In this document: positions 6,887 to 14,285 of the stretch, one piece after another
Position numbering within the stretch: the stretch's first letter is position 1
Layout of the letters: each line of letters begins with the position of its first letter
Origin: Euryarchaeota archaeon UBA126
GTDB lineage: Archaea; Thermoplasmatota; Poseidoniia; Poseidoniales; Thalassarchaeaceae
Assembly (NCBI GenBank): GCA_002497025.1
Contig: DAMG01000029.1
Location: 1-23,907 of the forward strand
DNA: 23,907 bases
Direction: 5' to 3'
Notes under the pieces: generated by a model
Databases searched by the model: none
Told to the model about the DNA's origin: nothing
Seen by the model: only the letters and a program-made list of their open reading frames with translations
Translations under genes and position numbers: made by a program

Positions 6887-7576
6887 ATGGCCGAGAAGTC
6901 GCCACCCCCACCTCCTCCAAGAAAGAAGGGCAGCGCTCCGCCCCCTCCGCCAAAGAAACAAGCACCTCCACCACCAGGCCCCCCGCCAGGGAAAAAGAAA
7001 GCACCACCACCTCCAAAGAAGAAAGCCTCATCAGAAGCAGACATCAAACAACAGATAGCGAAAGCCGTTGAAGCAGAGGATTTCGAACTCGCGGCCAAAC
7101 TAAAGAAGAAGCTACCGAGCCCACCTAAGAAGAAAGGCAAACCACCAGCTCCTAAGGGTAAGCGAACGCCACCACCGGGTAAGAGACCGGTCCCTAAAGG
7201 AAAAGGAAAACCTCCAAGCAAGCGAGGCCCGCCACCAAAGGGCGCACCGAAAAGACCGCCCACTAAGAAGCCGAAAGGAAAACCAAAATCCGCGCCGGCG
7301 AAGAAGAAAAAGCGACGACGTCTACGGATTAAATTGGGTCTGCGGGAATCAGAGATATCCGATGAGAGCGACCGATACAAAGACGAAGTTGGGTGGACAT
7401 CAGCAGGCACCATCCTAGACGACTTTGAAGACACAGGTCCCGCTGAACCACAGATTATCACTCACCAATGCTCGATGTGCGGGTCCGTCTTACAAATACC
7501 AAAACCAAAACGAGACCGATACAAGGTCCAATGCACCTATCCAGAATGTGGCCATGCCGATATGATTGGTGTTTGA
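6887..7576 (+). CDS. Pro/Lys-rich protein with UVR-like helix and C-terminal zinc ribbon
   Basis: A 229-residue, very basic, low-complexity protein. Order: polyproline/Lys segment (1-48), a helical hairpin at about 51-76 (IKQQIAKAVEAEDFELAAKL) that resembles the UVR motif shared by UvrB, UvrC and ClpC-type adaptors, a second Pro/Lys/Gly segment (77-146), then a mixed segment with acidic patches and a zinc ribbon with Cys195, Cys198, Cys216 and Cys221 (CSMCG...CTYPECGH). No membrane helix or signal peptide. The tails suggest nucleic acid or ribosome binding; the UVR-like helix suggests a protein contact. The function is not known. The stop is 1 nt from the convergent TSUP stop. Confidence 0.85.
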   Translation: MAEKSPPPPPPRKKGSAPPPPPKKQAPPPPGPPPGKKKAPPPPKKKASSEADIKQQIAKAVEAEDFELAAKLKKKLPSPPKKKGKPPAPKGKRTPPPGKRPVPKGKGKPPSKRGPPPKGAPKRPPTKKPKGKPKSAPAKKKKRRRLRIKLGLRESEISDESDRYKDEVGWTSAGTILDDFEDTGPAEPQIITHQCSMCGSVLQIPKPKRDRYKVQCTYPECGHADMIGV

Positions 7577-7577
7577 A

Positions 7578-8339
7578 TCAAACAATTAGCAGCACTCTTC
7601 GTGCTGCAGCAAGCATCAATACCACAACAAGAAAAATCCTAACAGTTCTCTGTGGAATCAAATCAGATCCCAACCTAGAACCGACAAACCCTCCAATTAG
7701 TACCGCCGTACCGAATGGTGCAAGAGTATCAGTTTCGACAACCCACTCTCCTGAGAGATAGGATCCAGTTAGGGCTGCGGCGGAATTTACCCAGATGAAC
7801 AGAGCGGCGGTTGCAGCCGCAGCCTTCGGTGTGGCCCAACGCTTCAGCAAGAGAAGTGGTGAAAGAAAAATACCACCACCCACTCCAACAATTCCGCTAA
7901 GCAAACCAATGCCGGCACCTGCAGGAACAGCCTTAGAAATAGGAATTTCTTGAATAGAAACTTCATCATATTCCGAACTGGCTGTGAACAATCTGAAGGA
8001 AGCCCAAACAAGAGTAACCGATAGCAACACATCGTACACATAACCCTCAACCAACAAATAGCCCCCGGCGAAGGCCATAGGGATGCTTGCCAATATGAAG
8101 ACACGACTCATTCTAGGGATATGATGCCCAGCTCTCTGGTAATGGTAGAATGCAATAGCAGCCACAATTAGGTTCAGGCTCCATGCATGCTGCTTCAACC
8201 AAAGATCTTCCATTGATGCGAATGAGGTTAGAGATAGTATGGCCAAATATCCCGAAGCGCCACCATGACCAACAGACGAATACAGGGTCGCAACTACCAA
8301 CAAAGCAAGCGCAATCAACACTTCCTCAGTACCCAACAC
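7578..8339 (-). CDS. TSUP (TauE/SafE) family membrane transporter
   Basis: A sulfite/sulfonate/anion exporter-type protein with about 7-8 transmembrane helices in two halves. Each half has the family Gly-rich turn: YSSVGHGGASGYLA in the first and LLSGIVGVGGGIFLSPLLLL in the second. The family moves sulfur-containing anions such as sulfite, sulfoacetate or thiosulfate. The start is uncertain: GTG 8339 is used (253 residues), GTG 8321 would begin right at helix 1, and TTG 8387 would leave only 2 nt to the divergent moeA start. Because moeA makes cofactor for enzymes such as sulfite oxidase, a sulfur link is possible but speculative. Confidence 0.85.
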   Translation of the reverse strand: MLGTEEVLIALALLVVATLYSSVGHGGASGYLAILSLTSFASMEDLWLKQHAWSLNLIVAAIAFYHYQRAGHHIPRMSRVFILASIPMAFAGGYLLVEGYVYDVLLSVTLVWASFRLFTASSEYDEVSIQEIPISKAVPAGAGIGLLSGIVGVGGGIFLSPLLLLKRWATPKAAAATAALFIWVNSAAALTGSYLSGEWVVETDTLAPFGTAVLIGGFVGSRLGSDLIPQRTVRIFLVVVLMLAAARRVLLIV

Positions 8340-8389
8340 ACACTCAGGAGGTGGGAATAACACTTCAACGAGGCGGTGTCTGCCCAATC

Positions 8390-9595
8390 ATGGAAAAGGG
8401 CGTGACCCTCGATAGAGCACTCGACTTATCCCTACATTCTCCATTGTCTAAACGGACTGAAACATTACTCCTTGAAGCGGGTAGAGGCCGAATCTTGGCA
8501 AAATCACTCACCTCAAAGGTAGACGACCCACGATTCGATAATTCTGCGATGGACGGTTTTGCAGTAATGGCATCTGATTGTGTAAACTCAGGCGCCGAAC
8601 TTACTATTGTCGGAACAAGTCAAACAGGCGGGCAACTACCACCTAGAATAATCTCAGGCGAAGCATGCAGAATCATGACTGGTGCGCCATTACCAGAAGG
8701 CGCGGATGCTATTGCAATGGTCGAGGAGACTGAAGTAGACGGAGACAAAGTAACCATCAACGGACCAGCTCGTACTGGATATATTCGCAAAAGAGCGGAA
8801 AATCTCTCGATAGGCCAAGAAGCACTACCTGCAGGGACTCATCTTTCCTCAGCAAGCATTGCACTAGCAGGCACAATGGGTCATGGAGAAGTCGAAGTAA
8901 TCAAGAAGCCAAGAATCGCGATCCTCTCAACAGGGGACGAATTAGTTCAACCAGGGACAGAACTAGAGCCCGGACAAATTTACGAGTCCAATTCTCATGC
9001 ACTCGCATCACTAGTTGAATCGATGGGCTGCGAAGCGGTAAGGCATGAATCAGCCAACGATTCGATGGATGAATTGAGAACAACTCTCGACTCTCTATCA
9101 GATTGTGATGCAATCCTCACTAGCGGAGGGGTTAGTATGGGTGAATGGGACTTAGTTCGGAAGATTATGGAAGAAGAAGGCAACATATCATTTTGGAGAA
9201 TGAAGCTTAGACCAGGGGGCCCGCCACTGTTTGGAACATGGAAAGGAACGCCCTTGTTCGGCCTTCCAGGAAATCCAGTTAGCAGCCTTGTTGTATTCCA
9301 CGTTCTTGTCGCACCTTGGATATCACAGTCACTCGGATATCACTCAGAAATGGGCCCAAGACTAAGTCAGAGAGTTTCTGTAAAACTCGAAGAAGACATT
9401 TCAGGCGCACCCGGAAAACTATGCCTAAGGAGAATCCGAATTAGGTCTGAAAACGGGCAACTACTCGCCACAACTCACACACATCAGGGCAGTGGAAACA
9501 TGCACAGCATGGTCGCCCACAACGGCCTCACCCTTCTTCCTCCGGATACTGACGGTAAAGCGGGCGAAGTCATAGACGCAATATGGATAATCTAG
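8390..9595 (+). CDS. moeA: Molybdopterin molybdenumtransferase MoeA
   Basis: Inserts molybdenum (or tungsten) into adenylylated molybdopterin, the last step of Moco synthesis. In the 401-residue protein from ATG 8390 the signatures are DPRFDNSAMDGFAV (46-59), IMTGAPLPEGADA (95-107), ILSTGDELVQPG (178-189), GQIYESNSHAL (195-205), LTSGGVSMGEWD (243-254, MoCF/MogA-like domain) and PLFGLPGNPVSS (288-299). An in-frame extension to 8183 has non-protein-like composition and runs antisense into the TSUP gene, so it is rejected. No other Moco gene is nearby. A Mo/W enzyme must exist elsewhere in this genome. Confidence 0.95.
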   Translation: MEKGVTLDRALDLSLHSPLSKRTETLLLEAGRGRILAKSLTSKVDDPRFDNSAMDGFAVMASDCVNSGAELTIVGTSQTGGQLPPRIISGEACRIMTGAPLPEGADAIAMVEETEVDGDKVTINGPARTGYIRKRAENLSIGQEALPAGTHLSSASIALAGTMGHGEVEVIKKPRIAILSTGDELVQPGTELEPGQIYESNSHALASLVESMGCEAVRHESANDSMDELRTTLDSLSDCDAILTSGGVSMGEWDLVRKIMEEEGNISFWRMKLRPGGPPLFGTWKGTPLFGLPGNPVSSLVVFHVLVAPWISQSLGYHSEMGPRLSQRVSVKLEEDISGAPGKLCLRRIRIRSENGQLLATTHTHQGSGNMHSMVAHNGLTLLPPDTDGKAGEVIDAIWII

Positions 9596-9598
9596 AGA

Positions 9599-10474
9599 TT
9601 ATTCACTCAAATATTTCTCATTAGATGTATTTTCGATAAACATTCTCAATATTACAATTCCGATAACTCCACTTAGAGTGAAGAGAATCATTGACGAGAC
9701 TCCTTCAGACGATATTGCCACACGGATTATGACAGTTGAGAGCACGAACCCAGTGTTGCGGGCGAGATTTCCGAAGTCGGTGTAGAACCAATACGAGATA
9801 AGTAATATCAGGATATCTGCCAGTATCAGGAAGGTGAAGAAATCAAGGAAAAATATGGCACGATCAACCGACCCTCCCCCCTCTTGTACCGCACCAATCC
9901 AGCTTAGCAAAGATATCGCACCAATTACAATGAATACAATCAGCATTATGTTTGCAATAGCCATCTTTGTCGTTATGAAAGCCGTAACATCATCAGACAG
10001 AATCGTGTCATCATCACCTTTTGAACTGATTTTATGGTAGGTCAATGAAGTGTAGAACAGCGCAAGGAAAGCCGCGCATTCGACCAAAAGGAAGCCAACA
10101 TCATCATTGATTCCCCATTCTTCGGAATTTCCAACCTCTGACAATCTCTTGAGTATATCTCGAACGACAAGCAAAGTCGCTATTTCGTATTGCTTTCCGA
10201 CCGAAGACGAAAAAGAATCAGGGATTGTTCTAATCAACTGATATACCTCGTACACTAGTAGAATAGAGAAAGGAGTGTATAGTGTCGCAAGCGGTGAATT
10301 AACCAGTTCAACCGAGTCGCCGGTAACAGTTATTTGCCCTGAAGCATGTAAGGCCCAAACCACCAAATGGGAAAAAAACCCAAGAACTGCAAATCCAATT
10401 GCCGCACGACGAACTATATCGTCAGAGCCATCACCCATCAGGGTTGTAAACACCCCTTCCACAGTGTATTTCAC
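9599..10474 (-). CDS. Polytopic membrane protein of unknown function (about 7 TM)
   Basis: A 291-residue protein that I do not recognise. Hydrophobic helices lie at about 22-45, 65-85, 127-147, 172-195, 207-230, 237-256 and 258-280. A soluble loop at about 88-125 contains charged residues (SVGKQYEIATLLVVRDILKRL). There are no obvious transporter or catalytic signatures and no Cys/His metal sites. The start is GTG 10474; its placement about 26 nt from the centre of a TATA element (10497-10504) suggests a leaderless mRNA. An internal ATG at codon 13 is less likely. Convergent with moeA with a 3-nt gap; divergent from the small membrane genes at 10582. Confidence 0.75.
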   Translation of the reverse strand: MKYTVEGVFTTLMGDGSDDIVRRAAIGFAVLGFFSHLVVWALHASGQITVTGDSVELVNSPLATLYTPFSILLVYEVYQLIRTIPDSFSSSVGKQYEIATLLVVRDILKRLSEVGNSEEWGINDDVGFLLVECAAFLALFYTSLTYHKISSKGDDDTILSDDVTAFITTKMAIANIMLIVFIVIGAISLLSWIGAVQEGGGSVDRAIFFLDFFTFLILADILILLISYWFYTDFGNLARNTGFVLSTVIIRVAISSEGVSSMILFTLSGVIGIVILRMFIENTSNEKYLSE

Positions 10475-10496
10475 ATCTCAAATCGAAAACCCCTCG

Positions 10497-10504
10497 CATA
10501 TAAT
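10497..10504 (-). promoter_or_regulatory. TATA element for the minus-strand 7-TM gene (leaderless)
   Basis: Minus-strand sequence attatatg, centred about 26 nt before GTG 10474. In archaea this spacing puts the transcription start at the start codon itself. Together with the element at 10553-10561 it forms a divergent promoter pair. Confidence 0.55.
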
Positions 10505-10552
10505 TGTGAATTTCTAAAAACAAAACAAACAAAATTTTGATTAAAAACATCA

Positions 10553-10561
10553 CATAATATA
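10553..10561 (+). promoter_or_regulatory. TATA element for the plus-strand small membrane genes (leaderless)
   Basis: The sequence ataatata sits in a very A/T-rich stretch (10510-10560) about 25 nt before ATG 10582, so transcription would begin at or next to the ATG. No Shine-Dalgarno sequence is present. The A-rich stretch between the two divergent TATA elements could hold a transcription factor site. Confidence 0.55.
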
Positions 10562-10581
10562 CTCACCGTCATCACATATAC

Positions 10582-11055
10582 ATGATGCCTCGATACACAT
10601 TTGCAGGATTAACAGTCCCACAGGTGACAGTGATTACTGGGATTTTAATGTCGATTGTTGGACTTACATTCTTCGGTTTTACCGATTATCTAACTGCGTT
10701 ATTCCCCTCTCTTTTCGGCGTAATACTTGTTGCCAGTGGAACGGTATCGATATACAGGCCAGAGTATAATGCAATATCCATGCACTTCGCAGTATTGACA
10801 TCTTTCCTGAGCGCACTACTTGGTTTCTCCACAGCAATATTTGGCTCGTGGGCGACCACTGTGTCATTGATTGAACAGTTGATGATGAGCTCTCTTGCGT
10901 CTGCTCACCTAAGCGTGTGCATAGCAGCCTTCGCCTACGGACGTTCGGATGAAAGAGCAGTAACTCAAGCCTGCGGAATAAATACCAGCACATCTCTAGA
11001 AAAGGTATCTAGCCCAGTTCCAGCAACAGTAGTAGCAATATCCATGGATCGGTGA
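10582..11055 (+). CDS. Small four-TM membrane protein, unknown function
   Basis: A 157-residue protein with about four hydrophobic helices (near 14-34, 38-57, 64-88 and 95-118) and a short polar C-terminal tail rich in Ser/Thr/Val. No family recognised. Two adjacent ATGs (10582, 10585) give a Met-Met start; the first fits the TATA spacing. It overlaps the following micro-ORF by 4 nt (GTGA), which points to coupled translation and a two-component membrane unit. Confidence 0.7.
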   Translation: MMPRYTFAGLTVPQVTVITGILMSIVGLTFFGFTDYLTALFPSLFGVILVASGTVSIYRPEYNAISMHFAVLTSFLSALLGFSTAIFGSWATTVSLIEQLMMSSLASAHLSVCIAAFAYGRSDERAVTQACGINTSTSLEKVSSPVPATVVAISMDR

Positions 11056-11228
11056 AAGACGTGCTCAGTTCCGATATAGTAATCGTATTGTTGGGCACTA
11101 GCGTCGTAATCCTAACTGCTATTCTAATTAACAGACGACGAAATGCTTCCAAATCATCCTCTAGAGATCCATGGGGGTCCGGAGAAAAGAGTAGAATGAG
11201 CTCAGATTACATTTACATCGATCAATAA
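11052..11228 (+). CDS. 58-residue single-TM micro-protein, coupled to the upstream membrane gene
   Basis: An open frame from GTG 11052 to TAA 11226-11228. The N-terminal part is acidic/polar (KDVLSSD), then a hydrophobic helix at about 9-26 (IVIVLLGTSVVILTAILI), then a basic stop-transfer patch (NRRRN) and a Ser-rich tail. This is a textbook small single-pass protein with a cytoplasmic C-terminus by the positive-inside rule. It begins inside the stop codon of the 157-residue gene (GTGA overlap). The role is unknown; candidates are a subunit or regulator of the neighbouring membrane protein. It is short, so the coding call rests on overlap, topology and the absence of stops. Confidence 0.6.
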   Translation: MKDVLSSDIVIVLLGTSVVILTAILINRRRNASKSSSRDPWGSGEKSRMSSDYIYIDQ

Positions 11229-11290
11229 CCAATTACCTACATTTGCAATACATGAGTTCAAGGACAATCTCTCCCACCGAAGTCTACTGT

Positions 11291-11298
11291 AGGAGGGG
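11291..11298 (+). promoter_or_regulatory. Strong Shine-Dalgarno site deciding the TTG start of uvrA
   Basis: The sequence aggagggg lies 5 nt before TTG 11304. No ATG or GTG in the uvrA frame fits this site, and the downstream sequence is UvrA-like from its first strand, so TTG is the likely start. Confidence 0.7.
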
Positions 11299-11303
11299 AA
11301 GCA

Positions 11304-14285
11304 TTGGCAGCGAGAAGGAAGAACGGAGCATCTAACGACGACTGGATAGTCGTCAGAGGTGCACGTACGCACAACCTTCGAGATATCGATGTAGAAATTC
11401 CTAGAGGCAAATTCGTAGTCATATCAGGCGTTTCGGGTTCTGGAAAATCTAGCCTAGCATTTGACACCCTATACGCAGAGGGACAACGCAGGTACGTAGA
11501 GTCATTATCCTCCTATGCGAGACAATTTCTTGGGCAAATGAAAAAGCCCGACTGCGATAGTATCGAGGGACTTTCTCCCGCAATTAGTATTGATCAAAAA
11601 CAAGGCAGCCACAACCCAAGGTCAACAGTAGCAACGGTAACCGAAATCATGGATTATCTCAGACTGCTATGGGCTAGAATAGGCCTCCCTCACTGCCCAG
11701 AATGTGGTAAAGAAGTCGCCAGAAGAACGGTCCAGGAAATCGTAGACGATATACTATGGAGATTCGAAGGCCACGCAATTTCGATATGGTCTCCCGCAAT
11801 TCGTGCAAGGAAAGGAACACATGCCGATTTATTCGGCGCTCTTGTTGAGCAAGGATACTTACACGGTCGAGTAAATGGAAGAGATGCAGAATTCGAAGAC
11901 CCACCAACCCTGGAGAAGAATTTACGGCACGATATAGACGTCAGAGTTGACAGACTTCGCCTCTCTAGGCCCTCAAAGCAAAGACTGACCGAGGCCGTTT
12001 CAGAAGGTATGAGAATTGGCGGTGGTGCGGTAGCGATTGAGAGTTTAGAAGCGCCGGTCGCAGGGCCGGAAGAAAATTCCAAAGAACAGAAATTCCAAAC
12101 ACAGATCGGTGAGACGATATCCTATACGGAAGAATTCGCCTGTCCAGAACACGGCTCTTTTCTACCCGAAATGAGCCCCCGAGTCTTCTCATTCAACAAC
12201 CCTCTAGGTGCCTGCCCCTCTTGTCAGGGATTAGGAGTCCAGAGAGAGTTTTCTTCTGACCTAGTAATCGATAGACTAGCAACTGTTGAGGAAGGATGCA
12301 TACGTCCATTCCGTACCTCGATGATGTCAGGATGGTATCGTTCACAGATGACACAAGTCTGCGAACATTATGGTATACCTTCCAGCATTCCTTTTGGTGA
12401 ATTAGATGATGATGCAAAGGATATACTCCTGAATGGTAGCGGAAGCACGGCCATCAACTTCCAATTTACCTCCGACAAAGGCTCATCATACAATATGACG
12501 AGGCCTTGGGAGGGTGTATTTGCGAGGATAAGGCGAACCTACACCGAAACCTCGTCTGACCGAACACGTTCCCGCCTCGCATCCTATATGACCGATGAGC
12601 ACTGTACTGATTGTAATGGGAGAAAATTGAACAACGCGGTGAGTGGAGTAACCGTAGGGGATGTAACACTCCCTAGCTTCTCATCATGTAGCGTAATCGA
12701 GGCACTTGCTGTAGTCCAGAATTGGCGCCTAGGCCACGTTGACGAAACATGGAATAAATTGGAACGAGATGTGCCCGAAACAGAAATTGTAAATTTAGTA
12801 AAACATCTGGACGAAAGGAATCTATTCATCGGTAAAGAAATTATCAAAGAAATCGAAGCCCGATTGAGGTTCCTCGCCCTAGTGGGATTAGATTACCTCA
12901 CTTTGGATCGAAGGGCAAATACTCTTTCTGGCGGCGAATCTCAACGAATACGTCTAGCTACACAAATCGGCACTAGACTTACTGGCGTTATGTATGTTCT
13001 CGACGAACCATCGATAGGCCTTCATGCTAGAGATAATGACAGACTCTTGGAAACACTCAGAGAACTCACAGACCTAGGAAACACACTCTTGGTAGTCGAG
13101 CACGACGAAGCTACACTTAGGCAAGCAGATTGGCTAGTTGATATTGGAGTGGGGGCCGGTAAAGAGGGCGGAGAAGTAGTGGCTAATGGTTCCCTTAAGA
13201 AGTTACTATCTTCCAAAGAAAGCGTTACTGCGGCCTATCTTTCAGGACGAAAAGCAATCCCCCTCCCAGAAGACCCCGCTTCCCCTGATGTCGAAAGAAT
13301 GCTTACAATTAGAGGAGCCAGACAAAATAACTTACGAGATTTAGACGTGGAAATACCACTCGGTTGTATGATTGCAGTCACAGGAGTATCGGGTTCAGGA
13401 AAATCGTCTCTTGTTACCGGCACACTAGCTCCCGCCTTGTTGAGAGAATTACACGGAGCAGATGTCACTCCAGGAAGTTACGACCGAATAGAAGGAACAG
13501 AACATATCGATAAAACGATCGTAATCGATCAATCTCCAATTGGCAGAACTCCTCGTTCTAACGCCGGAACATACACTGGAGCATTTACTCCAATTCGTGA
13601 ACTATTCGCCGAGACAAAACTCTCTCGTGAGAGAGGATATGGAGCGGGGCATTTTTCTTTCAACGTAAAGGGAGGTCGTTGCGAGGCTTGCAAAGGCGCA
13701 GGTTCAATGAAATTAGAAATGAACTTCCTCCCCGATGTTTGGGTGACTTGCGATATTTGCAAAGGTAAGCGATACACACGCGAAACTCTGGAAGTCAAGT
13801 GGCGCGGAAAAACGATTTTCGACATTCTTGAGATGCCTGTTGAAGAAGCATCGAAATTCTTCGCGAACCAAAAGAAAATTCACAGGATACTTTCCACCCT
13901 CGAGGACGTAGGACTTGGTTACATACGCCTCGGACAACCAGCTACAACCCTATCTGGAGGCGAAGCCCAGAGAGTAAAACTCGCAACAGAACTTCATCGA
14001 CCAGCAAGAAAACACACCGTGTATATTCTCGATGAGCCCACAACAGGTTTGGCTATGTCAGACGTCCATCAATTAATCGAAGTACTCCTGAGGTTACGAA
14101 GGAATGGGCACACCGTCATCATCATCGAGCACCATCTAGATGTTGTAAAGTGCGCAGACTGGGTTCTCGATCTAGGTCCAGAAGGCGGCGAACGCGGTGG
14201 AGCAATTGTAGCAGAAGGAACCCCTCAAGAAGTAGCAAATAGCAAAGCCAGCTTCACTGGAAAGCATCTGCAAGAACTAGTCTGA
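11304..14285 (+). CDS. uvrA: Excinuclease ABC subunit A (UvrA)
   Basis: The ATP-dependent damage-recognition subunit of bacterial-type nucleotide excision repair. It forms UvrA2UvrB on DNA. The 993 residues carry two ABC ATPase halves: Walker A GVSGSGKSS near 42-50 and again near 694, signature LSGGE near 542 and again in NBD2, and Walker B LDEPS/LDEPTTG. Zinc sites: Cys280-x2-His283 with Cys304-x2-Cys307 (first site has His for the second Cys), a CxxC pair in CTDCNGRKL, and CEACKG...CDICKG in the C-terminal half. In the NBD2 D-loop, the usual GLH is GLA (Ala917). Mesophilic archaea obtained uvrABC from bacteria, so this is an old transfer; uvrB and uvrC are not in this window. The stop abuts the convergent amidohydrolase stop. 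Confidence 0.97.
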   Translation: MAARRKNGASNDDWIVVRGARTHNLRDIDVEIPRGKFVVISGVSGSGKSSLAFDTLYAEGQRRYVESLSSYARQFLGQMKKPDCDSIEGLSPAISIDQKQGSHNPRSTVATVTEIMDYLRLLWARIGLPHCPECGKEVARRTVQEIVDDILWRFEGHAISIWSPAIRARKGTHADLFGALVEQGYLHGRVNGRDAEFEDPPTLEKNLRHDIDVRVDRLRLSRPSKQRLTEAVSEGMRIGGGAVAIESLEAPVAGPEENSKEQKFQTQIGETISYTEEFACPEHGSFLPEMSPRVFSFNNPLGACPSCQGLGVQREFSSDLVIDRLATVEEGCIRPFRTSMMSGWYRSQMTQVCEHYGIPSSIPFGELDDDAKDILLNGSGSTAINFQFTSDKGSSYNMTRPWEGVFARIRRTYTETSSDRTRSRLASYMTDEHCTDCNGRKLNNAVSGVTVGDVTLPSFSSCSVIEALAVVQNWRLGHVDETWNKLERDVPETEIVNLVKHLDERNLFIGKEIIKEIEARLRFLALVGLDYLTLDRRANTLSGGESQRIRLATQIGTRLTGVMYVLDEPSIGLHARDNDRLLETLRELTDLGNTLLVVEHDEATLRQADWLVDIGVGAGKEGGEVVANGSLKKLLSSKESVTAAYLSGRKAIPLPEDPASPDVERMLTIRGARQNNLRDLDVEIPLGCMIAVTGVSGSGKSSLVTGTLAPALLRELHGADVTPGSYDRIEGTEHIDKTIVIDQSPIGRTPRSNAGTYTGAFTPIRELFAETKLSRERGYGAGHFSFNVKGGRCEACKGAGSMKLEMNFLPDVWVTCDICKGKRYTRETLEVKWRGKTIFDILEMPVEEASKFFANQKKIHRILSTLEDVGLGYIRLGQPATTLSGGEAQRVKLATELHRPARKHTVYILDEPTTGLAMSDVHQLIEVLLRLRRNGHTVIIIEHHLDVVKCADWVLDLGPEGGERGGAIVAEGTPQEVANSKASFTGKHLQELV

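Noticed and set aside
6859..7461. 200-codon minus-strand frame rich in Phe and Gly opposite the Pro/Lys gene
   Set aside because: It is the reverse complement of proline and lysine codons (CCN/AAG giving GGN/CTT). The plus-strand frame has a strong SD and real domains.
8346..8353. aggaggtg resembling a perfect Shine-Dalgarno site on the plus strand
   Set aside because: No start codon in any frame lies at proper distance. The motif may arise by chance near the divergent starts.
8183..8389. In-frame N-terminal extension of moeA
   Set aside because: It has no homology pattern, runs antisense into the TSUP gene, and MoeA begins at ATG 8390 in a normal position relative to its first domain.
11252..11335. 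27-codon ORF overlapping the uvrA start (possible uORF)
   Set aside because: No SD or TATA spacing, and it contains the uvrA SD inside it. Too short to support without conservation.
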